Positions 46,156 to 55,520 of a stretch of DNA of 64,000 nucleotides are shown one piece after another (the first letter of the stretch is position 1; each line of letters begins with the position of its first letter). The DNA lies in assembly GCA_902825775.1 (NCBI GenBank), contig CADECF010000001.1:124001-188000 (forward strand), given 5' to 3'. The notes under the pieces were generated by a model that saw only the letters and a program-made list of their open reading frames with translations, did not search any database and was not told the origin of the DNA. The DNA comes from an uncultured Lysobacteraceae bacterium (GTDB lineage: Bacteria > Pseudomonadota > Gammaproteobacteria > Xanthomonadales > Xanthomonadaceae). The translations under genes and the position numbers were made by a program.

Positions 46156-46241
46156 TGTGGGAGCGGCTTCAGCCGCGAGCTTTTGCTTCGCCCTCGGCGA
46201 ACTTGTAGGAAAGAGCTCGCGGCTGAAGCCGCTCCCACAAA
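46156..46241. repeat. Inverted repeat doublet, family B
   Basis: gtgggagcggcttcagccgc at about 46157-46176 pairs with gcggctgaagccgctcccac at about 46219-46238. A partial extra copy of the outer end (ttgtgggagg) precedes it. It abuts the terminator of the TonB receptor gene and the end of the cyclophilin gene. Confidence 0.92.
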
Positions 46242-46247
46242 ACATGC

Positions 46248-47171
46248 TTAGGGCTTCACCGACATCGCACGCACCGGCAACGGCACATTGCACAGATCGA
46301 TATGCCCGGCCGGATGCTTGTACCACTCGTCGCGGCGATTGCGGCGGGCTTCGGTCGCTTCGGCGAATGCGGCGCTGTCGGTCTTGAGCGATTGCAGCGG
46401 CACGCGTTCGGCTTCCGGCACTTCCGATGCCAGTTTGATCGACACGATCGGAACGCGCTGCTCTTCCTTCTCGTAAAAGCCCATCGGCTCGGGCCCGCGC
46501 GGGATCACGCTCAGCAGTTCCATGCCTTGCACGACGCGGCCGACCACGGTGATGTTGCGATCCAGCGCGCGCGGCGACTGACCGGTGGCGACATAGAGTT
46601 CGGTGCCGTTGCTGCTGTCCGCGGCGACATCGCGGCCAGCGCCGAGCGTGCCGTAGCAGTGAGCCAGCCAGGTTTTGCCGGATTCGGGATCGCGACCGGC
46701 GGGAAAACCGTCGGAAAAACCGACCTGCGGCGCCCAGCCGTCGCTGTCGGGCAGCGCATCGAAGGCCAGTCCCGCACTGGCGCGTTCGAATTCGGCGGGC
46801 AGTTTCGCCTTGGCGCCTGTCGACAACGGCTTGCGTTGCTTTTCGTCCTCGGTCGGATCGCCGAACTGGACCACGAAGTTGTCCTGCGAGCGGTAGACGC
46901 TCAACCCGTTCCAATAGCCGCCGCGCGCCAGCGCCTTGATGTTGGCGACATGCTCGGGCGCGAAATCCGGGGCCAATTCGATGACGACTCGGCCGCCTTT
47001 CAGATCCATGTACAGCGTATTGGCCGGATCCAGCGTCCGCCAGGCCGAGGCCGGGGCCGCGTCGATGATGTCCTTGGCCGACTTGACCTTCGGTTTGTCC
47101 GCGTTTTGCTGCGCTTGCAGCATGGGTGCGAAGGCCAACAGCAGCGCGGCGCCCAGCAGATGTTTACGCAT
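46248..47171 (-). CDS. Exported cyclophilin-type peptidylprolyl isomerase
   Basis: 307 residues from ATG 47171, with a signal peptide ([21 protein letters not shown]). The cyclophilin domain has '[44 protein letters not shown]' and later '[40 protein letters not shown]', with an insertion between the two halves ('[22 protein letters not shown]') that is usual in the xanthomonad form. It probably catalyses proline isomerisation of envelope proteins. The C-terminal part beyond about 245 is a short helical tail. Confidence 0.88.
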   Translation of the reverse strand: MRKHLLGAALLLAFAPMLQAQQNADKPKVKSAKDIIDAAPASAWRTLDPANTLYMDLKGGRVVIELAPDFAPEHVANIKALARGGYWNGLSVYRSQDNFVVQFGDPTEDEKQRKPLSTGAKAKLPAEFERASAGLAFDALPDSDGWAPQVGFSDGFPAGRDPESGKTWLAHCYGTLGAGRDVAADSSNGTELYVATGQSPRALDRNITVVGRVVQGMELLSVIPRGPEPMGFYEKEEQRVPIVSIKLASEVPEAERVPLQSLKTDSAAFAEATEARRNRRDEWYKHPAGHIDLCNVPLPVRAMSVKP

Positions 47172-47303
47172 AGCTCTCTCCCGTGAGTCGGGCGAGTGTA
47201 CTTGCCGTTGCGGGGCTTCGGGAATCTTGCCCACAGAATCCCAACTTTCAGGGGTTGGCAGCGCTTTCTGGACTGCGACAATAGGCAGGTCCCGCCCAGC
47301 CCT

Positions 47304-47380
47304 TTGTAGAGTCGAGCTCGCTCGACTGCATTTTCGCCGCCCGGAAGAATCAAAAGCAGCCGAGCAAGCTCGACTCTACG
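47304..47380. repeat. Inverted repeat doublet, family C
   Basis: tgtagagtcgagctcgctcg pairs with an inverse unit ending agctcgactctacg. It is the second copy of the doublet at 13816-13885, here in the 258-base gap upstream of the ABC transporter genes. Confidence 0.9.
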
Positions 47381-47429
47381 GTTCGCAGGGTAGGGGAAGG
47401 CAAGCAATGCCGATACGCCAGGAGGCGCC

Positions 47430-48367
<938 letters not shown>

Positions 48368-48371
<4 letters not shown>

Positions 48372-49129
48372 ACCTGCATGCGATCCGCGCGATCTACAAG
48401 TTCGAGATGGCGCGCACCTTCCGCACCATCACCCAGAGCATCGCGTCGCCGGTGCTGTCGACGTCGCTGTACTTCGTGGTGTTCGGCGCGGCGATCGGTT
48501 CGCGGATGGGCGATATCGACGGGGTCAGCTACGGCGCTTTCATCATCCCCGGCTTGATCATGCTGACCCTGCTCAACGAGAGCATTTCCAATGCCTCGTT
48601 CGGCATCTATATGCCCAAGTGGGCCGGTACGATCTTCGAGCTGCTGTCGGCGCCGGTGTCCTACATCGAGGCCGTGATCGGCTATGTGGGCGCGGCGGCG
48701 ACCAAGTCGGTGATGCTGGGGTTGCTGATCCTGGTCACGGCGCGGTTCTTCGTCCCTTACGAGATCGCGCATCCGTTCTGGATGGTGTGCTTCCTGTTCC
48801 TGACGGCGATCACGTTCAGCCTGTTCGGTTTCATCATCGGGCTGTGGGCCGACGATTTCCAGAAGCTGCAGGTGATCCCGCTGATGATCGTGACGCCGCT
48901 GACGTTCCTGGGCGGCGCGTTCTATTCGATCAAGATGCTGCCGCCGATCTGGCAGAAGATCACGTTGTTCAATCCGGTGGTGTATCTGATCAGCGGGTTC
49001 CGCTGGAGTTTCTACGGCAACGCGGACGTGGATGTGCGGATCAGCGCGGTCGCGATCCTCGGGTTCCTGGCGCTGTGCCTGTTCGTGGTGTGGTGGATCT
49101 TCAAGACCGGGTACAAGCTGCGCAACTGA
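48368..49129 (+). CDS. yadH: ABC-2 type transporter permease (YadH-like)
   Basis: 253 residues, six membrane segments. '[38 protein letters not shown]' at the start and '[49 protein letters not shown]' are the ABC-2 signature blocks. It forms the channel for the ATPase encoded just upstream; the ATG overlaps that gene's stop. Substrate not known. Downstream lies a repeat cluster. Confidence 0.93.
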
Positions 49130-49138
49130 CGGCTTTGG

Positions 49139-49305
49139 CCCCCTCTCCCGCCTTGCGGGAGAGGGCTGGGGTGAGGGCGCGCGCATCGTCAGATCGCGTC
49201 AAACCCATCTTTTCATCAGGAACCGTAGCCCGGGTGGAGCGAAGCGATACCCGGGACACGTCGCGACTCAGCCCCGGGTATCGCTTCGCTCCACCCGGGC
49301 TACGC
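49139..49305. repeat. Family A2 palindrome followed by family F doublet
   Basis: ccctctcccgccttgcggga (49141-49160) starts a family A2 unit with its gtgagggcgcgc tail. At 49227-49305, gtagcccgggtggagcgaag (and gataccc) pairs with the inverse cttcgctccacccgggctac, forming a long hairpin around a 30-base centre. Family F occurs only here in the window. Confidence 0.9.
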
Positions 49306-49308
49306 AGG

Positions 49309-50550
49309 TCAGGCGTACTTGGCTATGAAATCCCGCACCCGCGGATACACCTGCTCGCGCCAGCGGCGGCCGCTGAAGATGCCGTAGTGGCCGGCGCCGC
49401 GCACGGTGTAGTGCTGGTGGTCCTGTTCCGCGATGCCGCTGCACATCTTGTGCGCCGCGCGGGTCTGGCCGCGGCCGGAGATGTCGTCCAACTGGCCTTC
49501 GATCGTCATCAGCGCGCAATCGTGGATCTTGGCGGGGTCGACGCGCTCGCCGCGCACGTCCCACAAACCGCGCGGCAGCAGGAATTCCTGGAACACGATA
49601 CGGATCGTGTCCAAGTAGTACTCGGCCGGCATGTCGAGCACCGCGTTGTACTCGTCGTAGAAACGGCGGTGCGCCTCGGCGTCCTGCAGGTCGCCTCGGA
49701 CCAGATCCTGATAGAAATCCCAATGCGATTGCAGGTGGCGGCGAGGATTCATCGCCAGAAAACCGGCGTGCTGCAGGAAACCCGGATACACCTGCCTGCC
49801 GCGGCCCGGATAAGGGTAGGGCACGCTATGGATGACGGTGTTCTGGAACCAGCTCAGCGGCTGTTCCGTGGCCAGATCGTTGACCTCGGTCGGATTCTCG
49901 CGCGGATCGTTCGGGCCGCCCATCATGATCATCGAACGCGGCACTTTCTCGCCGCGCGCGGCCATCAGCGAGATGGCGGCGAGCACCGGCACCGTCGGCT
50001 GGCAGACGCTGATCACGTGCAGTTTGTCGGCGCCGATATGGCGGATGAACTCTTCGACATACGCGACGTAATCGTCCAGGCCGAACGCGCCTTCTTCCGT
50101 CGGCACCATGCGCGCGTCGACCCAGTCGGTGATGTACACCTTGTGGTCTTGCAGCATCGTGCGCACAGTGTCGCGCAGCAGCGTGGCGTGGTGACCGGAC
50201 AGCGGCGCTACGATCAGCACCGTCGGGTCGTCTTTCAGATCGGCGATGTTGCCGGCGTCGTCGGTGTAGCGCTTGAAGCGCAACAACCGGCAGAACGGTT
50301 TGACCAGCGCTTCCATCTCCACGACCGGCACCTTGTGGCCGTCGATGTCGATCGAATGGATGCCGAATTCCGGTTTCTCGTAGTCCTTGCCGATCCGGTA
50401 GAACAATTCCTGATTGGCGGCCAAACGTTGCGCGCCGGGCACCGCGGCGAACGGACTGCTGGGCGCGGTCAGGATCTTGGCGTTGGCTTCGGCCCAGTAG
50501 ACGAACGGGCTCATCCAGGCGCGGGTCAATTCGTGGAGTTGATAGAGCAT
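49309..50550 (-). CDS. phaZ: Intracellular polyhydroxyalkanoate depolymerase
   Basis: 413 residues from ATG 50550. The start 'LYQLHELTRAWMSPFVYWAEA' and 'PTVLIVAPLSGHHATLLRDTVRTML', 'ITDWVDARMVP' are those of PhaZ proteins of the Ralstonia type. The nucleophile is Cys183 in 'ISVCQPTVPV', the same position as in R. eutropha PhaZ1, with Asp and His in the C-terminal half ('YTVRGAGHYGIFSGRRWRE'). It mobilises stored PHA granules. No PHA synthase or phasin is present in the window. Confidence 0.93.
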   Translation of the reverse strand: MLYQLHELTRAWMSPFVYWAEANAKILTAPSSPFAAVPGAQRLAANQELFYRIGKDYEKPEFGIHSIDIDGHKVPVVEMEALVKPFCRLLRFKRYTDDAGNIADLKDDPTVLIVAPLSGHHATLLRDTVRTMLQDHKVYITDWVDARMVPTEEGAFGLDDYVAYVEEFIRHIGADKLHVISVCQPTVPVLAAISLMAARGEKVPRSMIMMGGPNDPRENPTEVNDLATEQPLSWFQNTVIHSVPYPYPGRGRQVYPGFLQHAGFLAMNPRRHLQSHWDFYQDLVRGDLQDAEAHRRFYDEYNAVLDMPAEYYLDTIRIVFQEFLLPRGLWDVRGERVDPAKIHDCALMTIEGQLDDISGRGQTRAAHKMCSGIAEQDHQHYTVRGAGHYGIFSGRRWREQVYPRVRDFIAKYA

Positions 50551-50610
50551 GGGCGGATCGGCGCTCTTTGCTGCAATGCACAAGGGTAGCCGATCCAAGG
50601 GGCGGATGCG

Positions 50611-50731
50611 TAGGGCGGGTCCTGACCCGCCGAATGAGGGGTTACCGAGGTCTGTACAAGCTTTTTTGGGTTAAGAAGGGCTTTCGGGCCCGTCGTATGG
50701 ATGGCAGTGGCGGATCGGGATCCGCCCTACT
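50611..50731. repeat. Family G repeats upstream of the PadR operon
   Basis: tagggcgggtcctgacccgc (50612-50631, then cgaatg) lies to the left, and gcggatcgggatccgcccta to the right ends at 50730. The right end adjoins the promoter region of the PadR gene. A unit of the same type lies at 36005-36028 and a half at 37912-37937. Confidence 0.85.
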
Positions 50732-50735
50732 AATG

Positions 50736-50771
50736 GCATATGCGGTATAGCTAAGTTAGCAATAGTATTGC
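50736..50771. promoter_or_regulatory. Three consecutive palindromes, candidate PadR operator
   Basis: GCATATGC (50736-50743), GCTAAGTTAGC (50750-50760) and GCAATAGTATTGC (50759-50771) are perfect palindromes packed in 36 bases, unusually AT-rich for this genome, and end 22 bases before the PadR GTG start. PadR regulators bind dyads and repress their own operons, so this is the likely autoregulatory site. Confidence 0.65.
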
Positions 50772-50792
50772 CTACAACCTAGCGGGGCCGAC

Positions 50793-51158
50793 GTGACCGA
50801 ATCCGATCTCCAGCTCAAGAAATTCCAGAAGGAGCTCAGCGCGGGCACCGTGTCGCTGGCCCTGCTGGCGGTGCTGGGGCGCACGAGCGAGCCGATGTAC
50901 GGCTACCAGATCGCCAAGCAACTGGAACGTTTCGGCGAGGGCGTGCTCAGCGGCAAGCAGAGCGCGCTGTATCCGGTGCTGCGCAACCTGGGCGCGGCGG
51001 GGCTGCTGGACAGTCACGTCGAGCCTTCCGTCAGCGGCCCCCCGCGCCGCTATTACCGCCTCACCGAGCAGGGTCGGGAAACCCTGCGCGAATGGGCCGC
51101 CGCCTGGCGTGCGACCCGCGATTCCGTCGATTCCGTCCTCGAGGGGCTGTTGCCATGA
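50793..51158 (+). CDS. PadR-family transcriptional regulator
   Basis: 121 residues, GTG start. The wHTH 'SLALLAVLGRTSEPMYGYQIAKQLERFGEGVLSGKQSALYPVLRNLGAAGLLDSHVEPSVSGPPRRYYRLTEQGRETL' is a textbook PadR fold, followed by a short helical end. The stop overlaps the next start (ATGA at 51155-51158). PadR proteins of this kind repress membrane or resistance functions encoded alongside. Confidence 0.93.
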   Translation: MTESDLQLKKFQKELSAGTVSLALLAVLGRTSEPMYGYQIAKQLERFGEGVLSGKQSALYPVLRNLGAAGLLDSHVEPSVSGPPRRYYRLTEQGRETLREWAAAWRATRDSVDSVLEGLLP

Positions 51159-52087
51159 ACACCGTGCTGCCGACTTCCATTCCCGAATATCTCGAGCAGC
51201 TGCGCGCGGCGCTGGCCGGCGCCGATCCGGCGCTGGTGCAGGACGCGCTCTACGACGCCGAGGAATATCTGCGTTCGGAAATGGCCGAGAATCCGTCCAA
51301 GAGCGAAGCCGAAGTGATCGCTTCGGTGGCCGGCAGCTATGGCGCGCCGGAAGAAGTCGCCGACATCTATCGCGACACCGAAGTGAAAGTGACCCGCGCA
51401 TTGCGTCCGCCGCCGCCGCCGCAGCGCAAGTCTGTTCTGGGCCAGTTCTTCGGCGTATTCGCCGACCCGCGCGCCTACACGTCGCTGTTCTACATGCTGC
51501 TGTCGTTGGCTACCGGCATCTTCTATTTCACCTGGGTGGTGACCGGCGCGTCGTTGTCGGCAGGCTTGGGCGTGCTGATCATCGGCATCCCGTTCGTGAT
51601 CCTGTTCTTCGGCTCGGTGCGGCTGTTGTCGCTGGTGGAAGGCCGGCTGGTGGAAGTGATGCTGGGCGAGCGCATGCCGCGGCGCCCCTTGTATGCCGAG
51701 CGGGGCAAGCCGCTCCTGCAGCGCATTACCGACATGTTCATCGATCCGCGCACCTGGTCGACGATGGTGTATTTCCTGGCGATGCTGCCGCTGGGCATCT
51801 TCTATTTCACCCTGATCGTCACGTTGACGGCATGCTCGCTGGGATTCATGGCCACGCCGGTCGCGGTATGGATTTTCGGCGCGGATGCGGGCGTCGACAT
51901 AGACGGCTGGCGATTGTTGAGCATAGATAACGACGTGATCAGCACGTCGCTGGAACCTTGGGCGTTGCCGCTGCTGTTCGTAGCCGGTTTCGTGATGCTG
52001 TTCGTCACCCTGCATATCGCCCGCGGCCTCGGCATGCTGCATGGGATGTTCGCCAAGCATTTGCTGGTGAAGAGCGCGGCGAACTGA
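51155..52087 (+). CDS. HAAS-type sensor domain membrane protein paired with PadR
   Basis: 310 residues. The N-terminal domain (about 1-85, 'LPTSIPEYLEQLRAALAGADPALVQDALYDAEEYLRSEMAENPSKSEAEVIASVAGSYGAPEEVADIYRDTEV') matches the HAAS/DUF1700 helical signalling module that accompanies PadR genes. Four membrane segments follow: two about 100-150 and two near 210-290, arranged as two similar halves ('FADPRAYTSLFYMLLSLATGIFYFTW' and 'FIDPRTWSTMVYFLAMLPLGIFYFTL'). It may sense an envelope signal; function is inferred. Confidence 0.85.
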   Translation: MNTVLPTSIPEYLEQLRAALAGADPALVQDALYDAEEYLRSEMAENPSKSEAEVIASVAGSYGAPEEVADIYRDTEVKVTRALRPPPPPQRKSVLGQFFGVFADPRAYTSLFYMLLSLATGIFYFTWVVTGASLSAGLGVLIIGIPFVILFFGSVRLLSLVEGRLVEVMLGERMPRRPLYAERGKPLLQRITDMFIDPRTWSTMVYFLAMLPLGIFYFTLIVTLTACSLGFMATPVAVWIFGADAGVDIDGWRLLSIDNDVISTSLEPWALPLLFVAGFVMLFVTLHIARGLGMLHGMFAKHLLVKSAAN

Positions 52088-52100
52088 CCGCGGCGATTCT

Positions 52101-52181
52101 TGTGGGAGCGGCTTCAGCCGCGAGCTCTTTCGGTCATCGGCTGTAGCAAAAGCTCGCGGCTGAAGCCGCTCCCGCAAAAAA
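52101..52181. repeat. Inverted repeat doublet, family B
   Basis: gtgggagcggcttcagccgc at 52101-52120 pairs with gcggctgaagccgctcccgc at 52156-52175. It lies between the HAAS gene and the TfoX-N gene. Confidence 0.92.
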
Positions 52182-52195
52182 GCTATAGTCGGCGC

Positions 52196-52570
52196 ATGGC
52201 CGCACAGGACCCCTTCGTCGCGTACCTGCTGGAACTGCTGTCGCCGCTCGGCGAATCCAGCGCGCGCAGGATGTTCGGCGGATGGGGGCTCTATCTCGAT
52301 GGCACGATGATCGGCCTGGTCGCCGAAGAGACCTTCTATCTGAAGACGGACGACCAGACGCGCGGCGCATTCGAAGCCGCAGGCGCTGCGCCTTTCGTGT
52401 TCGAAGCCAGGAAACGTACGAAGACGATCGTGACCGGCTACTGGTCCGCCCCGGAGCAAGCGCTCGATGCGCCGGACGCGATGCGGCCCTGGGCGCAGCT
52501 GGCGCTGGATGCGGCCTTGCGCAAAGCGGCCAAAACCAAGCCGAAGGCGAAAACCAAACCGGTCAGCTGA
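52196..52570 (+). CDS. TfoX/Sxy N-terminal domain protein
   Basis: 124 residues from ATG 52196. 'VAYLLELLSPLGESSARRMFGGWGLYLDGTMIGLVAEETFYLKTDDQTRGAFEAAG' is the TfoX N-terminal domain; the C-terminal half of full-length Sxy/TfoX is missing, replaced by a Lys-rich tail. TfoX-N stand-alone proteins are not shown to control competence. It overlaps the convergent methyltransferase gene by eight bases. Confidence 0.88.
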   Translation: MAAQDPFVAYLLELLSPLGESSARRMFGGWGLYLDGTMIGLVAEETFYLKTDDQTRGAFEAAGAAPFVFEARKRTKTIVTGYWSAPEQALDAPDAMRPWAQLALDAALRKAAKTKPKAKTKPVS

Positions 52571-53153
52571 TTTCCAGCGACGTCGCGTCGTCCGCGAGCT
52601 GCGGCGACAGCCAGCAATGCGAGCCCAGCTGGCGCAGCCCCTGGGCCTCGAATCGTTTCCGGTAGAACGCGGCGGGGCGGTTCTGGAATTGGTCTTCGTC
52701 GCCTTCGGCGGCATCCTCGCGAGTGAAGGTTTCCAGGAACGCGACGCCGGCGCACAACTCGACCAGGCCGGGCAGTCCGCGGTCCAGTTCGCGCGCGGAC
52801 AAGTAGTGCAACACGTCGCTGCACACCACCAGGTCGGCCGGCGCGCAGGGCCGTAATTCCGCGAAATCGCCGAAGCTCGCGTAATGCAGCCGGCGGCTGC
52901 GGCCATAGCGGCGGATCGCGTACTCGCTGCTGTCGAAGCCCAGGTATTGGGCTTTCGGCCGAAGTTTCAGCAGCGGCGCGCGCCACACGCCCTCGCCGCA
53001 ACCGATGTCCAGCACGCTGCGGATCGGCCGCTGCAGATGGTATTCGGCGGTGGCCACGGCCAGCGCGACCTTGCGCGCGAGGCGTGCCTTGTCGCCCAAA
53101 CCGTGGCCGCGGTACCAGCGGTCGAAATAGCGCGCGTCGTATTGTTTGCTCAT
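52563..53153 (-). CDS. Class I SAM-dependent methyltransferase
   Basis: 196 residues. Motif I is 'VLDIGCGEGVWRAPL', then 'LGFDSS' (the acidic residue that binds the ribose of SAM) and 'ADLVVCSDVLHYLSARELDRGL' as motif IV. The substrate is unknown. It is a free-standing gene, with the convergent TfoX-N gene at its 3' end and a divergent HemJ/CopD-like gene at 53209. Confidence 0.88.
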   Translation of the reverse strand: MSKQYDARYFDRWYRGHGLGDKARLARKVALAVATAEYHLQRPIRSVLDIGCGEGVWRAPLLKLRPKAQYLGFDSSEYAIRRYGRSRRLHYASFGDFAELRPCAPADLVVCSDVLHYLSARELDRGLPGLVELCAGVAFLETFTREDAAEGDEDQFQNRPAAFYRKRFEAQGLRQLGSHCWLSPQLADDATSLEIS

Positions 53154-53208
53154 GTCGGAAGATGCGGCAGGCGTCGTATCATCCTACGCGAACGCAGAGG
53201 AGCCGAAA

Positions 53209-53631
53209 ATGCAAGCCTATTTGTGGACCAAGACCGCGCATCTGGTGTTCGTGATGGCGTGGATGGGCGGCGTGTTCTACCTTCCGCGGATCCTGGTCAA
53301 TATCGCCGAAGCCGGCGCCGAGCCCGCCGTGCGCGCGAGGCTGGTACTGATGGGGCGGCGCTTGTACCGGTTCGGCCACATCATGTTCGGGCTGGCGGTA
53401 GCGCTGGGGCTGACGCTTTGGCTGCATTTCGGCATGACCGGGCCGTGGCTGCACGCGAAGCTGATGCTGGTCGTGTTGATGCTGGTCCACTACATCGTCG
53501 CCGGGCGCTGGCTCAAGGGCGCCGAGGCGGGGCGATCCTTGCCGTCTTCGAAGACGCTGCGCTGGTTCAACGAAGCGCCGGTGCTGTTGCTGGTCGGTAT
53601 CGTGTATCTGGTGATCGCGAAGCCGTTTTGA
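53209..53631 (+). CDS. CopD/HemJ-like integral membrane protein
   Basis: 140 residues with four membrane segments; the ATG is preceded by GAGGAG (53197-53202). 'KTAHLVFVMAWMGGVFYLPRIL', 'WLHAKLMLVVLMLVHYIVAG' and 'LRWFNEAPVLLLVGIVYLVIAKPF' follow the pattern of HemJ, the non-oxygen-using type of protoporphyrinogen IX oxidase, and of the CopD superfamily. Conserved His residues in TM1 and TM3 could bind haem. Whether this is the cell's haem-synthesis enzyme or a copper-linked CopD cannot be told here. Confidence 0.75.
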   Translation: MQAYLWTKTAHLVFVMAWMGGVFYLPRILVNIAEAGAEPAVRARLVLMGRRLYRFGHIMFGLAVALGLTLWLHFGMTGPWLHAKLMLVVLMLVHYIVAGRWLKGAEAGRSLPSSKTLRWFNEAPVLLLVGIVYLVIAKPF

Positions 53632-53635
53632 TGCT

Positions 53636-53735
53636 TTGTGGGAGCGGCTTTAGCCGCGAGCTCTTTGGTTGCCGGCTGAATCAAAAGCTCGCGGCTAAAG
53701 CCGCTCCCACAAAAGCCGCTCCCACAAAAAGCCAA
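53636..53735. repeat. Inverted repeat doublet, family B, with extra tandem outer end
   Basis: gtgggagcggctttagccgc at 53639-53658 pairs with gcggctaaagccgctcccac at 53692-53711. A duplicated outer end (gccgctcccacaaaaa) follows, so the element has a partial tandem. The base changes in the two arms are compensatory (ttt / aaa), consistent with stem conservation. Confidence 0.92.
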
Positions 53736-53744
53736 AGCCGCGGT

Positions 53745-55457
53745 TTAGCGCGCCTTGAAGTCGGCGGGATCGGGCAACTCGACCGGCACCCCATCGCCAT
53801 TGCACAACTTCGCCGCGCACAAGCGCTCGCGCATTTTCGGCGTGGCCTGCACCATGAAGTGGAAGATCGCGTTCTGCTCGACGCTGCCGCGCACCGCGTC
53901 GCTGCCCGGCCCGCGCGCCCAGATGCCGACGTCTTCGCCGCCGTGGGTCTCGTTGGCCAGCGGCAGGACCGATTCCTGCAGATAATCCGGATCTTCCGTA
54001 TCCACGTCGGTCAGGTTCGGGCGTCCGTCGGACGCTTCGTATTCCTTGCCGGTGTGCAGGAACTTCTTCGGCCCCGCCGGTTGCGAAGAACTCGCGCCTG
54101 TGTACCCCGGGCCGTTCGCATAACCGAGCGTGGTGTAAGGCAGTCCGGTGCCGTCGATGGCCAGCGAACCAGCGCTTTCGTCTTCGCCGCTGCTGCCGCG
54201 CACTTTGCCCAGGATCGCATTGCCGCGGCGCGGATAGCCCGCGAACGTCATCGTATGCGAATGGTCGGCGGTCACCAGGATCAGCGTATCGCCGCCGGAG
54301 GTGAGGTCGGCGGCGGCCTGCACCGCATCGGACAGGGCGATGGTGTCGGTGAGCGCGCGATAGGCGTTGCCGTAGTGGTTCGCATGATCGATGCGGCCGC
54401 CTTCGATCATCAGGAAGTAACCGTTCGGCGAGGCCTTCACGCGCTCGATCGCGGCTTTGGTCAGCTCGGCCAGGCTGGGTTCGCCCGGGTCGTCCTTGCG
54501 GTCGTAGTCGAAATGCAGATGGTCGTATTCGAACAGGCCTAGCACCGGCGATTTGTCGCGCGCGGCCGTCAGTTGCTCGCGGTTCCAGACGTAAGCGCCG
54601 TTGGGATGCTTGGCCTGCCATTCGCCGACCAGGTTGCGGCCGTCCAGACGGCTGCCGACCTTGTCGTCTTCTTCCGGATCGCGCTGCTCCACCGTCATGA
54701 AGTATTCGCGGCCGCCGCCGAACAGCACTTCAGGGCCATCGCCGAACGGCGTTTCGATCATCTGCCGCGCGATGTCCGCGCAACCTTGCTTGCGCGCAGC
54801 CTCGCTCAGTTCGGTGTCGCCTTCCCAATTGCGTTCCGGCGTGTGCGCGTAAGTGGCGCCCGGCGTGGCATGGGTGATGCGCGCGGTGGTGACCACGCCG
54901 GTGGCCATGCCTGCGCTTTCGGCGAGTTCCAGCGCGCTCAGCAGCGGCGCTTCGAGGCCGCCCGCGCAATCTTTGCGCGCGGCGCTCTGGCCCACGCTGA
55001 GCACGCCGGCGCGGGTTTTGACGCCGGTGATCATCGCAGTCATCGTGCCCGCGGAATCGGGCGTTTGCTGGTCGGTGTTGTAGGTCTTGCTGAGCGCGGT
55101 GTCGGGAAAGCGTTCCCAACTCAAGCGGTTGTTCTCGCCGGGCCCGCCGCTGCGCTGACCTTGCAGGATGCGCGCCGCGGCGACCGTGGTCAGGCTCATG
55201 CCGTCGCCGATGAACAGGATCACGTTCTTGGCGCGGCCGCGCATCGCGCCGCGCTCGGCGGCCTGCGCGGCGCCGTCGCGGAACCACCAGGCGGCGTTCT
55301 CGCCCTCGGGATGCGCGATGGCCGGAACGTCGACGCGCACGGTGGCGGGCGCGCCATCGCGGGCAGGCTGCGCCGCGCACGCGGCGAGCAGGACGGTCAA
55401 GCAGGAAGCGGCCATCGCGCGGCTGCGGCCGGGCGCGTGATTGCGGGGTCGTAGCAT
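53745..55457 (-). CDS. phoA: Alkaline phosphatase, exported lipoprotein
   Basis: 570 residues from ATG 55457. The signal has lipobox 'LLAAC' (about 23-27). Alkaline phosphatase motifs are 'NVILFIGDGMSLTTV' (metal-binding Asp 85), the nucleophile Ser135 in 'QTPDSAGTMTAMITG', 'ARITHATPGATYAH', 'LMIEGGRIDHANHYGN' and 'ILVTADHSHTMTFAGYPRRGNAI'. It removes phosphate from esters in the periplasm. No Pho box is obvious in the short upstream region, so phosphate control is not shown. Confidence 0.93.
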   Translation of the reverse strand: MLRPRNHAPGRSRAMAASCLTVLLAACAAQPARDGAPATVRVDVPAIAHPEGENAAWWFRDGAAQAAERGAMRGRAKNVILFIGDGMSLTTVAAARILQGQRSGGPGENNRLSWERFPDTALSKTYNTDQQTPDSAGTMTAMITGVKTRAGVLSVGQSAARKDCAGGLEAPLLSALELAESAGMATGVVTTARITHATPGATYAHTPERNWEGDTELSEAARKQGCADIARQMIETPFGDGPEVLFGGGREYFMTVEQRDPEEDDKVGSRLDGRNLVGEWQAKHPNGAYVWNREQLTAARDKSPVLGLFEYDHLHFDYDRKDDPGEPSLAELTKAAIERVKASPNGYFLMIEGGRIDHANHYGNAYRALTDTIALSDAVQAAADLTSGGDTLILVTADHSHTMTFAGYPRRGNAILGKVRGSSGEDESAGSLAIDGTGLPYTTLGYANGPGYTGASSSQPAGPKKFLHTGKEYEASDGRPNLTDVDTEDPDYLQESVLPLANETHGGEDVGIWARGPGSDAVRGSVEQNAIFHFMVQATPKMRERLCAAKLCNGDGVPVELPDPADFKAR

Positions 55458-55520
55458 CGTGTATTCCGGATTGGGAGAAGAATCGCGGCCTGCGGGGCCG
55501 CGCCGCATTATGCCAAGGTT

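Noticed and set aside
52196..52570. Competence regulator Sxy/TfoX
   Set aside because: Only the N-terminal domain is present; the C-terminal domain needed for the known competence role is missing, so the function should not be transferred.
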